The notes beneath the pieces were generated by a model, which saw only the letters and a program-made list of their open reading frames with translations, was not told where the DNA came from and did not search any database. From contig NZ_NRQT01000001.1 of NCBI RefSeq assembly GCF_004119455.1, forward strand, positions 930,001 through 994,000: a stretch of 64,000 nt of DNA. Reading direction: 5' to 3'. A program made the translations under genes and the position numbers. This DNA comes from Chryseobacterium sp. CH25 (lineage in GTDB: Bacteria > Bacteroidota > Bacteroidia > Flavobacteriales > Weeksellaceae). Positions within the stretch are counted from its first letter, which is position 1, and each line of letters opens with the position of its first letter. This document shows, in pieces, positions 41,118 through 51,026 of this stretch.

Positions 41118-43793
41118 TTATTTTATAATCAATTTACTGTTGTAGATTCCTTTTGAAGAGCTGATGCTGATTACATATACTCCTTTCGGTACATTAACAT
41201 TAAGCTCCTTAGTATTATTTCCTTCACTCTGATAAGCTGATGAATAAATTAATCTTCCGCTTGAATCAAATAAAGTAACTTTCATCTCTCCTTTGATATT
41301 CTGAGATTTGATAAAGAAATTACCATCACTTGGATTAGGGTATACTTTAATATCATCTGCTAATGGAGATGAAGATACTTCTCTGGCTGCAAGAGTCTGC
41401 ATCTCCTGTGTACATACTTCAAGTGACCACCCGGTAATGGTTCCTGCATTGCCTGCATTATTATCCGTTGCAAAAAGTTTCCATTCTCCCTGTGCAGAAT
41501 GTCCTTTAAATATACCCAGAGATTCATTTGATTTTGTTTCTCCCTGAAGTGGAGAAGTACAGCTTACGGCTGCCCCTGCATCACTAAATGAAGCAGTAAT
41601 CCCCGATGCTCCTGAACACTGTCTGTTCCAGAAAAGAGCTGATGATCCTACCGGACTCTCAATACCAATAGCCAGCTGGTTTATACTTGGGTGGGTAACA
41701 GATGGAGTTACTTTTATTTTGGTAATCGTGCCACTATTATTAACCATTAAAGGAATTGTTATTCTTGGAGCAGATATACCAGAGCCGCCTGGGCCGTCTG
41801 TAATAGCCACAGGTGCTCCATTATAAGTATAGGTATTACAGTTTTCACCCGTAACATTATAATCAATCACAAAGCTTGGACTCACTGCATAATAAATATT
41901 ATCAACCGCTTCAATCAGGATATAGGCATTGGCTGAAGTAGATCCTATCGGTATCGTTATTTGTTCAGTACCATCATTAGGGGTATTAGCTGCAATAATA
42001 CTGAAGGTTTTACCACCGTCTTTTGATAATTTAATATTTACGTTAGCTGTGTTCACCGGGGCAGCATTTGTACCGGCTACGTCCCATGTAATATTTACAG
42101 TTCCACCAGAGCTTAATGACTGTCCAAATACCGGAGCTGTCACCTGAAAAGGCCCTGATACAGCATCTACTGTTATCATCATTCCATCTTTTGAAACTTG
42201 TGGCTGTAGCGGGTTGTTATTTCTGACAGTAGCAGCAAAATTAAGATTTCTGGCTACACTTGATACGCTCTCCCAACGGGTTGATAAAACGCCTGCCAAT
42301 ACTTTATTGAAATCGGGAAAATATCTTTCCATCGAACTTACCGGTGAAAAAGATCTAAACGTAGGACCTGTAGGTTTTGTAGGATAAGCAGAAGAAATAT
42401 CACCTGCACCAATCTGAGCACTTGCCGCCTGATCCGTCTGTTCCCAAATATAGGTATAGGCAGCATTATTAACATCAGTAGTTGATGCTTTTAAAAGGAA
42501 TGCTGTTGATTTAGGAATAGTATAGTCCAAACCGGCATTAATAGCAGGAGCCGCCTCTATAAAAGGAGTGTTGACCCCACAGCTAAGACTATTTAATTTT
42601 GTCTTGATTTGGGTAATACTATTGGTATGATAATAATCGTTAGAATTGAATTGAACATCAGAAGCAGTAGTAATTCCGGTGTATGCCATAATGGTGCTTC
42701 CGCTACCCGGCTCTACCTTTTGATCTGCCTGCGAAGATCTGTAAGTATAAGAATGCCCAGCTCCCAGCTGATGCCCCATTTCGTGAGCTACGTAGTCTAT
42801 GTCAAATTTATCTCCTTCCGGAAAATTATGAGCAGTCCAACCTGCCCCTTTTGAGTTATTATTACAGATAACCCCAACCCCGGCAGATCCGTTACCGCCT
42901 TTCTTATCAATCAGATGTCCCATATCATAATCCTCAGCGGGAACCCTTGCTGATATTTGAGTGTGAGCCTCATTAGGCCCTCCACTTGTATATGGGTCTG
43001 ATGCAGGATCTAAAAAGATAATCGCATCATTATTAGCGATCAGATTAAAATGAAAAGAGAGATCTTTCTCAAAAACGCTATTGAGCCGGGTAAGACTTGC
43101 ATTCATAGCTGCCACAATAACTGCCTTTTTCTGTACATCTGTAGCTGTAGCAGGAGTTCCTGCAGCAGTTAAATGATATTGAGCATACTCTCCGGTGCAG
43201 GATAATGCCAGTCTGAAAACATTAAACCCTGCCAGTTTTTTATTTACAGCATTGTTTTTTTTTTCAGCAGCATCTTTTGTCACATCATCTATTGTAGAAC
43301 ATTCAAAAGGTTCCTTCTCCTGCCCTCTTCTTGCATTAGAATCAAAAACGGCATATACGGTTCTATCTTCAGTATAAGGTTCAATAAATTCTGATAATCC
43401 GGAGCGGGTTATCATGGAAGAAAATCCTACTGGTGATAAACTGAATCTCAGATATACACTTGGGTCTTCCAAAGCCGTTCCCACATAAGATTTTATATCC
43501 GGATATTTTGCCTGCAGTTCGGGTGCCATATTGGAATATTCCCAAACCTGGAATTTTTCCAGTCCCCCTTTTGTAGTAGGAAGAGAAATAATTGCTCCTT
43601 TTTGACCTGAAAAGCGAGCTGGTGAATTTTTCAAAAGTTGTTTTAACTGACTAACATCAAGTGAATAAAGTCCAGAAAATTCGAGTTTTTCCTGATTTTT
43701 TTTAACTTTTTGACTCCGAATTTCGGTTCTTTTCCACTGTGAAGCTCCCAGGAACGGAATCATCAGTGCAACAATAAGTAAATAGCATTTCAT
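41118..43793 (-). CDS. Reprolysin-like zinc metallopeptidase with P-domain, T9SS substrate
   Basis: The 891-aa secreted protease has a signal peptide (MKCYLLIVALMIPFLGASQ), a long propeptide (about 20-190), and a metzincin catalytic domain with HEMGHQLGAGH (about residues 337-347), followed by a Met-turn candidate STIMAYTGI. Fibronectin- or Ig-like segments come next (TITKIKVTPSVTHPSINQLA lies in the proprotein-convertase-type P domain, about 660-790). A T9SS type A sorting domain ends it (IKVYPNPSDGNFFIKS ... YNSKLIIK). It is an extracellular protease, monocistronic, with an imperfect terminator. Confidence 0.92.
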   Translation of the reverse strand: MKCYLLIVALMIPFLGASQWKRTEIRSQKVKKNQEKLEFSGLYSLDVSQLKQLLKNSPARFSGQKGAIISLPTTKGGLEKFQVWEYSNMAPELQAKYPDIKSYVGTALEDPSVYLRFSLSPVGFSSMITRSGLSEFIEPYTEDRTVYAVFDSNARRGQEKEPFECSTIDDVTKDAAEKKNNAVNKKLAGFNVFRLALSCTGEYAQYHLTAAGTPATATDVQKKAVIVAAMNASLTRLNSVFEKDLSFHFNLIANNDAIIFLDPASDPYTSGGPNEAHTQISARVPAEDYDMGHLIDKKGGNGSAGVGVICNNNSKGAGWTAHNFPEGDKFDIDYVAHEMGHQLGAGHSYTYRSSQADQKVEPGSGSTIMAYTGITTASDVQFNSNDYYHTNSITQIKTKLNSLSCGVNTPFIEAAPAINAGLDYTIPKSTAFLLKASTTDVNNAAYTYIWEQTDQAASAQIGAGDISSAYPTKPTGPTFRSFSPVSSMERYFPDFNKVLAGVLSTRWESVSSVARNLNFAATVRNNNPLQPQVSKDGMMITVDAVSGPFQVTAPVFGQSLSSGGTVNITWDVAGTNAAPVNTANVNIKLSKDGGKTFSIIAANTPNDGTEQITIPIGSTSANAYILIEAVDNIYYAVSPSFVIDYNVTGENCNTYTYNGAPVAITDGPGGSGISAPRITIPLMVNNSGTITKIKVTPSVTHPSINQLAIGIESPVGSSALFWNRQCSGASGITASFSDAGAAVSCTSPLQGETKSNESLGIFKGHSAQGEWKLFATDNNAGNAGTITGWSLEVCTQEMQTLAAREVSSSPLADDIKVYPNPSDGNFFIKSQNIKGEMKVTLFDSSGRLIYSSAYQSEGNNTKELNVNVPKGVYVISISSSKGIYNSKLIIK

Positions 43794-43924
43794 AATCTCT
43801 GTAGTTTTTTGTGTTTCACTAAGTTATAAAAAATATTTCTCGTTTATTATTTTTTTCACAACATCTTGACATTTTAATTGCTAATTAAAAAATTCAGCTT
43901 ATGGCAGGACTTTGCAAGATATAT

Positions 43925-43956
43925 TTGGATGAAACTTTAAAAAATTTTTATCTTTG
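43925..43956 (+). promoter_or_regulatory. Promoter of the MerR-family gene
   Basis: TTG (43925-43927), a 21-base spacer and TATCTTTG (43949-43956) give a full consensus match. Transcription from about 43963 rules out the upstream in-frame start at 43954 and supports ATG at 43975. Confidence 0.78.
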
Positions 43957-43974
43957 AAGTTTAGGAGCTGTAAA

Positions 43975-44319
43975 ATGAAAATAAACTTACCTGATAAACT
44001 GTATTATTCCATAGGAGAAGTCGCTAAGGCATTCGATGTAAACACTTCATTAATACGCTATTGGGAACAGGAATTTCCTATCATCAAACCTAAAAAGAAT
44101 AAAAAAGGAAACCGCTACTTCACTCCTGAGGATATCAAGAATCTACAGATGATCTATCATTTGGTAAAAGAAAAAGGATATACTTTGGATGGAGCACGTG
44201 TTGCTCTGACTACCAACAGCAAAATTTCAGAAACCATCACTATCATTGACCGTCTTGAGTTTGTAAAAGCTGAACTTTTAAAACTGAAAGAATCATTGGG
44301 TGATAGGGACCCGGAATAA
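43975..44319 (+). CDS. MerR-family transcriptional regulator
   Basis: The 114-aa protein has a winged helix-turn-helix at the N-terminus (YYSIGEVAKAFDVNTSLIRY, WEQEFPIIKPKKNKKGNRYF) and a short C-terminal coiled helix (TIIDRLEFVKAELLKLKES). It lacks the metal-binding Cys of MerR/CueR-type sensors, so it probably does not sense a metal. The length is that of the small MerR-like group. It lies just before an envelope-directed helix-hairpin-helix protein gene on the same strand. No link is proven. Confidence 0.87.
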   Translation: MKINLPDKLYYSIGEVAKAFDVNTSLIRYWEQEFPIIKPKKNKKGNRYFTPEDIKNLQMIYHLVKEKGYTLDGARVALTTNSKISETITIIDRLEFVKAELLKLKESLGDRDPE

Positions 44320-44469
44320 ATTCTTCAATTTTCTTTAAATCATTCTATCCCAAAGAATACAAAGCATTAATTTTTAATAGATTACAAATTTCTGTATTCT
44401 AATATCAACCATTTCAGCATTCGCTATTGCCATGTGTTGTTTTTCTCAATATGTTTATACAATATACAC

Positions 44470-45753
44470 ATGATGAGAAAAAACTATTACCAAAAACTGG
44501 CTTTTATGGTCATTTTACTGACTATTCTATTAGCTTTTCAGAAATATACCAGCAAGGATAAAGAACCCTTTCCTGAGGTAAAATTTATTGCCGGCTCCTC
44601 AATTACTGCCAACCTAACAGATTTTGATCCTAATATTTTAAATCAGGAACAATGGCAAAAGCTTGGTTTTTCTGAAAAACAGATAACAACAATTCTTAAA
44701 TATAAAGATATTGTAGGGGGAAGCTTTACATCAAAAGAGCAGTTAAAAAAATGTTATGCTATTTCTGAAGAAAAATTTGAAGAACTGAAACCTTTCATTC
44801 TTCTTCCTGAGGCTTCTGAAAACAGTAATTCCAAACATTTCAACAGCTTTGAAAAGAAAGAAATTACTATCTCCGGAAAGTTCAATCCTGATATGAAAAC
44901 TTCTCCTGACTGGATTAAAATGGGCTTTAGTGAAAGACAGGCAGAAGCGATTATAAAGTATAAAAATTATCTGGGTGGCAGCTTCATCAGCAAAGAAAAA
45001 TTCAAAGAATGTTTCATCATTTCTCCGGAAAATTACAGCAAACTGGAGCCCTATTTACTTTTGCCTGCAAAAACTCCTGAGAATTTTAAAGCTGCTGGTG
45101 CCTATTATCCGGAAAAGAAAAAAGTACAATATCACAGTTTTGATCCGAACCGCCTGGATAATGAGGGATGGAAGACGCTTGGTTTTTCAGATAAACAGGC
45201 TCAGATTATCGTTAATTATCGTGATAAAAACCTTCATGGTAGCTTTAAAAATATGGATGATCTGCAAAAATGCTTTGTAATTTCTGCGGAGAAATTTCAG
45301 GAGATGAAAGCTTTTGTGAAATTCAATCCTGAAACTATAAAGAAAGAGGGGATGCAACAGGAAAAGACAGATTTTTCAAAAACAGATCTCAATGCTATTA
45401 CTTTTAAACAGCTTATAGAGTTCGGATTGGATGAAAAAAGTGCCGGTTCTATGATTGGTTTCAGAAAAAAGCTGAGAGGGTTTGTCAACAAACAGCAGAT
45501 TCTGGATACTTATAATATTGATAAGGAATTGGTCCAAAAATTAATATCTATTGCTCCATTAGATGCTTCCACCGTTCCTAAATATACCTTAGCAGATGCG
45601 CCTGAAGATTGGCTTAAAGACCACCCCTATTTCAAATATTCTGCAGATAAAATTATTTTCTACCGTACGACTTATCCTGACGACAAGAAAATTCTAAAGT
45701 TTCTGAAATTAAAACCTGAATATGAACAAAGGATGAAATTATATTTAAGATAA
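44470..45753 (+). CDS. ComEA-like helix-hairpin-helix repeat protein
   Basis: The 427-aa protein starts with a single membrane anchor (YYQKLAFMVILLTILLAF) and then has four to five tandem repeats of about 65 residues. Each has the pattern F-D-P-N ... W-x-x-L-G-F-S-(E/D)-(K/R)-Q ... I-x-x-Y-(K/R)-(D/N) ... G-(G/H)-S-F. This matches ComEA-type HhH units (LGFSEKQITTILKYKD, MGFSERQAEAIIKYKN, LGFSDKQAQIIVNYRD, FGLDEKSAGSMIGFRK). HhH motifs bind DNA non-specifically, and ComEA acts in DNA uptake. Tandem units on one anchored protein, without comEC nearby, make the role uncertain. ATG at 44470 was chosen because the frame upstream begins with a non-ATG codon. Confidence 0.8.
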   Translation: MMRKNYYQKLAFMVILLTILLAFQKYTSKDKEPFPEVKFIAGSSITANLTDFDPNILNQEQWQKLGFSEKQITTILKYKDIVGGSFTSKEQLKKCYAISEEKFEELKPFILLPEASENSNSKHFNSFEKKEITISGKFNPDMKTSPDWIKMGFSERQAEAIIKYKNYLGGSFISKEKFKECFIISPENYSKLEPYLLLPAKTPENFKAAGAYYPEKKKVQYHSFDPNRLDNEGWKTLGFSDKQAQIIVNYRDKNLHGSFKNMDDLQKCFVISAEKFQEMKAFVKFNPETIKKEGMQQEKTDFSKTDLNAITFKQLIEFGLDEKSAGSMIGFRKKLRGFVNKQQILDTYNIDKELVQKLISIAPLDASTVPKYTLADAPEDWLKDHPYFKYSADKIIFYRTTYPDDKKILKFLKLKPEYEQRMKLYLR

Positions 45754-45783
45754 GCCAATATCAAAAAATATCTCCATAAATAC

Positions 45784-45821
45784 AAAACTCCCCAACAAAT
45801 TCTGTTATTGTTGGGAGTTTT
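45784..45821. terminator. Bidirectional terminator between the HhH and YncE-like genes
   Basis: AAAACTCCCCAACAA and TTGTTGGGAGTTTT form a stem with one bulge and a loop of about 9 bases. A-runs and T-runs are on both sides, so it can end both converging transcripts. Confidence 0.8.
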
Positions 45822-45843
45822 AATCTGAAAATTAATTTATACT

Positions 45844-47067
45844 TTAATGATGCATATAATTGCTGGGGCCGTTGGTTCCTTCAATGGATTCTGGAAGTAT
45901 TCCATATCTGGAGCGTAAATCAACTGTACCAAGGGTTTTCCCCGTTGCAATTTCAATAACACTAATGGTTCCGGAATTTAAATTGGGGAGATCCAGCAGA
46001 TTATTTTGTACTGCTACCACATCTTTTCCTTTTTTTGTTTTGAAGAAAACCATATGATGGGCTCCTTTATCCGCAGTAAGGGTTTTTAAAAGTTTTAGAT
46101 TAGGAAGGTTGCTGATGTCAAAAACCAATACTTTTCCCGGATCTGCAAAGCTTACGTAAAGCCTGTTGTTATCATCAATATACATTTCGAGAGTCCAGCC
46201 AAGCCCTTGTGTACTTCCGTCAAATATTTTGGTGAAAGCATCGTATTTTTTGGTTGCAGCATTGTATGGAGCAATCCAGATATCTCCTCCCAGCATTGTT
46301 GTAGCAAGCGCAAACTGAGGAAACTTCCCACGAAGCAATAAAACTTCAACAGGGCTGGATAAATCTGCCGGTGAATCTGCAACCTGATAAGTCTCTTTTA
46401 ATTCATAGGTATTCAAATCTATTAAGATACAGGTATTTCCAAAACCACTGGTAAGATCAGGATGGATGGTAGATGTCACCATCATAAGCCCTTTTTCTTC
46501 ATTCACAGAAATGCCATGAGGATACATAATAAATTTATTGGGATTATCCTGAATGGGAGCTTTGATGGTTTTGATAAGTTTATTATTGCTCGTATTAAAA
46601 ACACCTACACTTCCATCTTTTAAACCTCCTGCTCCGCCCATAAAAGTCATAAAGAATCTTCCGTCATTGGTAAAAAACAAATTTTCGCCTACTGTATTTT
46701 CGCCTGTATCAATAGGAGTTGCACTTACTAATTTGGGCTGTCCTATCTTGTCTTTTTCAGCTTTAATTTCATAGAGATAACTTCCTCCCAAAGCTGTTGT
46801 ATACAATTTGTTTTTGCTCTGGTTATAATAAAGATGGTGAGGCAGAACACCAATGCCCAGCTCAAGTTTATTACTGATATTTCCAAAATCAGGAGCTTCA
46901 GGATCGAGCTCTATAACGGCTATTCCATCCGATTGACCTGTCAGGCTTCTATAGTCAATAAAAAAGGCTGTGTCGTGTGGAATTTCTGAGTGATTATCGT
47001 GCTGACACGTAGAAAAAATCATCAGCATCAAGATAAACAAGGGAACTTTGTCAAATTTTAATTTCAT
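45844..47067 (-). CDS. YncE-like beta-propeller lipoprotein
   Basis: The 407-aa protein has a lipobox (MKLKFDKVPLFILMLMIFST followed by C, about residue 21). It is a beta-propeller with blade-type repeats such as LPHHLYYNQSKNKLYTTALG, GRFFMTFMGGAGGLKDGSVG, YPHGISVNEEKGLMMVTS and LGWTLEMYIDDNNRLYVSFA. Related YncE/selenium-binding-like propellers are scaffolds or enzymes of unclear substrate. It is likely outer-membrane-anchored. The stop is 22 bases from a shared terminator. No operon partner is present. Confidence 0.78.
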   Translation of the reverse strand: MKLKFDKVPLFILMLMIFSTCQHDNHSEIPHDTAFFIDYRSLTGQSDGIAVIELDPEAPDFGNISNKLELGIGVLPHHLYYNQSKNKLYTTALGGSYLYEIKAEKDKIGQPKLVSATPIDTGENTVGENLFFTNDGRFFMTFMGGAGGLKDGSVGVFNTSNNKLIKTIKAPIQDNPNKFIMYPHGISVNEEKGLMMVTSTIHPDLTSGFGNTCILIDLNTYELKETYQVADSPADLSSPVEVLLLRGKFPQFALATTMLGGDIWIAPYNAATKKYDAFTKIFDGSTQGLGWTLEMYIDDNNRLYVSFADPGKVLVFDISNLPNLKLLKTLTADKGAHHMVFFKTKKGKDVVAVQNNLLDLPNLNSGTISVIEIATGKTLGTVDLRSRYGILPESIEGTNGPSNYMHH

Positions 47068-47427
47068 GATTTTCAGTTATTTAGTTTTGTATATTATAAA
47101 TATAACACAATTTCAGTAATAAACAGAAAATTTTACACCAGCTAGTGAATATTCCGAAACAGCGATACTTTCAGACTCATTTCTAACATTATTCTCTATC
47201 CAAGAATCAACTTATAATTCTCAAATTTTCTAATATTATTATTCGTTACAATGAATCTTAGGGTTGAGGCAATTGAAAAAAGACATATACATGAGATTCT
47301 TCCTTCGTCAGAATAACAGAACATAATAAGTAAATAATGGGCATCATGAAATTTTGTGTATACCTATCAAAAAAATAAAAGCAGGAAAATACTTCCTGCT
47401 TATCATTTATAGCTTATAATTATAATC
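47068..47427. other. 360-bp gene-free stretch
   Basis: An isolated GAGATTCTTCCTTCGTCAGAAT unit (47292-47313, related to the CAGAATGACAG repeats) and the rluF terminator (47381-47403) are the only features. The rest is AT-rich upstream sequence of the YncE-like gene without a clear promoter match. Confidence 0.6.
47381..47403 (-). terminator. Terminator of the rluF transcript
   Basis: AAGCAGGAA and TTCCTGCTT form a perfect 9-bp stem with a 5-base loop. On the minus strand TTATTTTTTT follows. Confidence 0.85.
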
Positions 47428-48150
47428 TTAGTCGATTGTTTTACTTGAATCTGTAAGTAAAGCATTTAAAGAGTTCAGCTCATCTTCGGTTAGATCTCTC
47501 CATTTTCCAATAGGAAGATCGAGTTTGATGTTCATGATACGAATTCTTTTCAGCTTTTTTACTTCATAGCCCAAGTATTCACACATTCTACGAATTTGTC
47601 TGTTTAAGCCTTGGGTAAGAATAATCCTGAAATTCATATCATCAATCTTTTCCACCTCACATTTCTTAGTTACGGTATCCAAAATAGGAACTCCGTTTCT
47701 CATCTTTTCAAGAAATCTCGGATTAATGGGTTTATCTACTCTTACAATATATTCTTTTTCGTGGTTGTTTCTTGCACGAAGGATTTTATTAACGATATCG
47801 CCATCACTGGTTAAAAGAATAAGTCCTTCACTCGGCTTATCCAGCCTTCCGATCGGGAAAATTCTTTTTGGGTGGTTGATATAGTCTACAATATTATTCT
47901 TTTCACGTTTTGTATCTGTAGTACATACAATGCCTATAGGTTTATTGAAGGCAATATAAACAGGTTTTTCCTGTGGCTCTCTGATAGGCTTTCCATCAAC
48001 TTCCACCAGGTCTTCATCAGAAACTTTAGTTCCCAACTCAGGAACTTTACCGTTAATTTTGATTCTGCCTTCTTCCAACAGCTTATCTGCTGCTCTCCTT
48101 GAACAGTACCCTACTTCTGATAAATATTTATTAATACGTGTCTTTTCCAT
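47428..48150 (-). CDS. rluF: 23S rRNA pseudouridine synthase, RluF type
   Basis: The 240-aa protein has an N-terminal S4 RNA-binding domain ([20 protein letters not shown]) and a RluA/RsuA catalytic domain. The catalytic Asp lies in [18 protein letters not shown] (about residue 103). The segment [20 protein letters not shown], then [16 protein letters not shown], matches the RluF branch that modifies 23S rRNA near position 2604. RluB is the main alternative. It is the last gene of the ftsX-DUF3098-uppP-truB-rluF cluster, 28 bases after truB. Confidence 0.85.
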   Translation of the reverse strand: MEKTRINKYLSEVGYCSRRAADKLLEEGRIKINGKVPELGTKVSDEDLVEVDGKPIREPQEKPVYIAFNKPIGIVCTTDTKREKNNIVDYINHPKRIFPIGRLDKPSEGLILLTSDGDIVNKILRARNNHEKEYIVRVDKPINPRFLEKMRNGVPILDTVTKKCEVEKIDDMNFRIILTQGLNRQIRRMCEYLGYEVKKLKRIRIMNIKLDLPIGKWRDLTEDELNSLNALLTDSSKTID

Positions 48151-48178
48151 TAGTTTCTACCGTAATTGGTATTGTTTT

Positions 48179-48877
48179 TCATTCTCCTTGAAATCTGAAA
48201 TCGTTGTTTAAAAACTGATCTGTAGCATCTTCAATTTTGTAATCACCGATTTTCGTTCTTCTCAATTGGGTTAAATAAGCTCCTACTCCTAACTCCTGCC
48301 CAATATCATGAGCTAAACTTCTGATATAGGTTCCTTTTGAGCATCCAACAGTAAAACTTATCAAAGGAAAATCTATTTTGATATCATTGAGATAATGAAT
48401 CGTTGTTTTTCTGGATTTCATCTCTACTTCCTCTCCTGCTCTGGCCAGATTATAGGCTCTTTCCCCATCAATCTTTATAGCAGAATACACCGGGGGTTTC
48501 TGTTCAATCTCCCCAACGAATTTTTCCAAAGCTTCTTTTACCTGCTCCTCTGTGATATGTGAGATATCCTGATGAAGAATTTCAGGCTTTTCAGTATCAT
48601 AAGATTCTGTCTGAACTCCTATTTTAATCTCCGTCCAGTATTCCTTTGGAGCATCCTGAATTTCAGGAATTTTTTTGGTAAATTTTCCGCAGCAGACAAT
48701 CAGTAACCCTGTAGCTCTTGGATCAAGGGTTCCTGCGTGTCCAATTTTAAATTTTTTAGGAAGGTCAAACTCCCTTTTCAATTTATATTTCATTTTATTG
48801 ACCGCCTGGAAGGAAGTCCAGTCCAAAGGCTTGTCCAATAAAAATATGTATCCTGATTTCAGTTCTTCCGCCGTCAT
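48179..48877 (-). CDS. truB: tRNA pseudouridine(55) synthase TruB
   Basis: The 232-aa enzyme converts U55 to pseudouridine in the T-loop of tRNAs. Motifs are DKPLDWTSFQAVNKMK, KIGHAGTLDPRATGLLIVC (catalytic Asp near residue 48), KPPVYSAIKIDGERAYNLAR and CSKGTYIRSLAHDIG. It lacks the long C-terminal PUA domain of some orthologues, as usual in Flavobacteriia. It is 20 bases from the uppP stop codon. Confidence 0.96.
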   Translation of the reverse strand: MTAEELKSGYIFLLDKPLDWTSFQAVNKMKYKLKREFDLPKKFKIGHAGTLDPRATGLLIVCCGKFTKKIPEIQDAPKEYWTEIKIGVQTESYDTEKPEILHQDISHITEEQVKEALEKFVGEIEQKPPVYSAIKIDGERAYNLARAGEEVEMKSRKTTIHYLNDIKIDFPLISFTVGCSKGTYIRSLAHDIGQELGVGAYLTQLRRTKIGDYKIEDATDQFLNNDFRFQGE

Positions 48878-48897
48878 GAATGGATAATAAATATTTT

Positions 48898-49716
48898 TTA
48901 TTTAAAGAAATAAAAATAGATTAATAAAGCAACTCCTACAAAAATACGGTACCATCCCCAAGGTTTGAAACCATATTTATTAAGGACTCCAATGAAAGCT
49001 TTAATAGCGATAAGTGCCACAATAAATGCCACCACGTTTCCGATTACAAAAATCATGATGTGATCCTGTGATGCCATAATCATTTCGTATCCTTTCTGAG
49101 GATTTGGAGTTTCCTTACCCCATGTTTTTACAAAAACAGAGTATACTGTTACTGCCAACATCGTAGGCACTGCAAGGAAGAAAGAAAATTCTGCAGCAGC
49201 TTTTCTGGTTAACCCCTGTGCCATTCCTCCAATAATGGAAGCTGCACTACGGCTTGTTCCCGGCATCATAGCAAGGCATTGCCAGAATCCGATGGTTACT
49301 GCATTTCTTATCGTAATTCCTTTTTCATCGTCAATTTTAGGATTCTTAAACCATTTATCAGCAAATAATAAAACCACTCCACCTAACACCAACACTGAAG
49401 AAATAGCAATTTGATTACCAAGAACAGCCTCAATTTTATCATCGAATAAATACCCTAACACTAATGCAGGAACTACTGCAAAAGCCAGTTTAAAATAAAA
49501 CTGAATATTTTTCAGGTCAAAAAACTTCTTCCAATAAGCTACTACAACCGATAAGATGGCACCAAACTGAATGGAAACCTGAAACATTTTTAAAAATTCA
49601 TCATCTGGCATTCCCAATAAATTGGCAGTGAATCCCATGTGTGCTGTAGATGAAATAGGAAGATACTCCGTTAATCCCTCTACAATGGCAATAATAATTG
49701 CTTTAATTAAATCCAT
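48898..49716 (-). CDS. uppP: Undecaprenyl-diphosphate phosphatase
   Basis: The 272-aa membrane enzyme recycles undecaprenyl pyrophosphate for cell-wall synthesis. The conserved (E/Q)GxxE motif appears as EGLTEYLPISSTAHM (about residues 13-27) and the PGxSRSG-type motif as PGTSRSAASIIGGMAQGLTR. There are about eight hydrophobic helices. The frame opens at a TTG at 49728, but ATG at 49716 (MDLIKAIIIAIVEG) is the family start. It shares the cell-division gene cluster with ftsX. Confidence 0.95.
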   Translation of the reverse strand: MDLIKAIIIAIVEGLTEYLPISSTAHMGFTANLLGMPDDEFLKMFQVSIQFGAILSVVVAYWKKFFDLKNIQFYFKLAFAVVPALVLGYLFDDKIEAVLGNQIAISSVLVLGGVVLLFADKWFKNPKIDDEKGITIRNAVTIGFWQCLAMMPGTSRSAASIIGGMAQGLTRKAAAEFSFFLAVPTMLAVTVYSVFVKTWGKETPNPQKGYEMIMASQDHIMIFVIGNVVAFIVALIAIKAFIGVLNKYGFKPWGWYRIFVGVALLIYFYFFK

Positions 49717-49813
49717 ATTCTTATACAAAAATTAAAAGATTAAGAGATTGAGATATTTAAAGTACGAAACTCTAAATGTCTTAATCTCTTAATCTCAAAA
49801 TATAAATTTTTAT

Positions 49814-50110
49814 CTACTTTCTTTTTAAAATAGCGTAGACTTCTATTACAAAACCTATCACAACAAATAATGGAGCGATTCTAATCCTTCTGATGGAAAA
49901 GATATCGTCATTCCATGAATTGGGATCAAATTTACCGTCTACAGTATTGGCATCAGGCCCCATCATCAAAAGAAATCCAACCACGATAAATGCTAATCCG
50001 ATCAGCATCCATTTAAAATTCTGCTGTCCAAAATAGAACGTGTTTTCCTGTGGTACTTCTGCCTCACTTCCGAAGTCTGAAGCAGAAAATTTATTTGTTT
50101 TTTTGCTCAT
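49814..50110 (-). CDS. DUF3098 membrane protein
   Basis: The 98-aa protein matches DUF3098, found next to ftsX in Bacteroidota. It has two hydrophobic helices (WMLIGLAFIVVGFLLMMG and IAPLFVVIGFVIEVYAIL) with a conserved region between (DPNSWNDDIFSIRRIRIAP). Its function is unknown. It starts 2 bases after the ftsX stop codon, so the two are co-transcribed and probably act together at the envelope. Confidence 0.9.
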   Translation of the reverse strand: MSKKTNKFSASDFGSEAEVPQENTFYFGQQNFKWMLIGLAFIVVGFLLMMGPDANTVDGKFDPNSWNDDIFSIRRIRIAPLFVVIGFVIEVYAILKRK

Positions 50111-50112
50111 TT

Positions 50113-51012
50113 TTAAGAGTAATATAAATCGTCAACGTTTGATTTTAAGAATCTCCATGTTGCAAAAATAGTACTTAGAACAGAAATAAAAATCCCTACT
50201 CCCAACACTAAAATTACTAACCAGAAATACTGATTGTTGTCCTGTACAAAAGCTGATCCAATCTGGCTTGTGAAATAATACCAAACCCCACCTAATGCAA
50301 GAAGTCCAATTACAGAACCGATAGCACCTAAAATAATTGCTTCAATGATAAAAGGCTTAAGAATAAATCTTCTTTTTGCCCCTACCAGCTGCATCGTTTT
50401 AATGATGAATCTCTTGGAGAAAATTTTCAGACGGATGGAGTTATTGATTAACACTACTGCCAATACAAGGAACAATAATGAAAATCCGAAAATCCATTTT
50501 AAGATTCTGCTCAGGTTATTGTAAACATCCACCATCAAAGTACTGTCATTCTTCACATCAATGATGCCCGGAACCGACTTGATTACTTTAATTGCTTCAT
50601 CAATTTTTGCAGGATCTACATATTCAGGTTTTAAAGCTACTTCGATAGATGACGGGAAGATGTTTTCTTCAAACAATGCATCACTATCAATTCCCATACT
50701 CTTTTTAGCTTCCGTAGCGGCCATGCTTCTTGAAATATAGGTTGCTTTTTTTACAGGAGCTAACGTCTGTACCTTTTTAAAAGTTTCTTCTTCCAGTTTT
50801 GCAATTTTTACAGAATCTTTAGCGTCATAATTTTCATCAAAGTAGGCGTTCACCACCAACTGCTCTTTGATATAGTCAGAATACTTCTGGGCATTAATTA
50901 AAATAAGCCCCATTAACCCTAACAAAAATAACACTAAGGCAATACTTATCACTACTGTAATATTGCTGGACCGAAGCCTTTTCTTATTAAACTCATCTAC
51001 AGATTTAGCCAT
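50113..51012 (-). CDS. ftsX: Cell division protein FtsX
   Basis: The 299-aa permease-like protein has one N-terminal helix, a periplasmic domain (about residues 50-165) and three C-terminal helices (IFGFSLLFLVLAVVLINNSI, then the segment with LGAIGSVIGLLALGGVWYY, and LVILVLGVGIFISVLSTIFA). FtsX partners the ATPase FtsE and activates peptidoglycan hydrolases at division. ftsE is not in this window. It is the first gene of the leftward cluster, with the divergent rsmA 93 bases away. Confidence 0.93.
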   Translation of the reverse strand: MAKSVDEFNKKRLRSSNITVVISIALVLFLLGLMGLILINAQKYSDYIKEQLVVNAYFDENYDAKDSVKIAKLEEETFKKVQTLAPVKKATYISRSMAATEAKKSMGIDSDALFEENIFPSSIEVALKPEYVDPAKIDEAIKVIKSVPGIIDVKNDSTLMVDVYNNLSRILKWIFGFSLLFLVLAVVLINNSIRLKIFSKRFIIKTMQLVGAKRRFILKPFIIEAIILGAIGSVIGLLALGGVWYYFTSQIGSAFVQDNNQYFWLVILVLGVGIFISVLSTIFATWRFLKSNVDDLYYS

Positions 51013-51026
51013 TAATATTAAAATTT

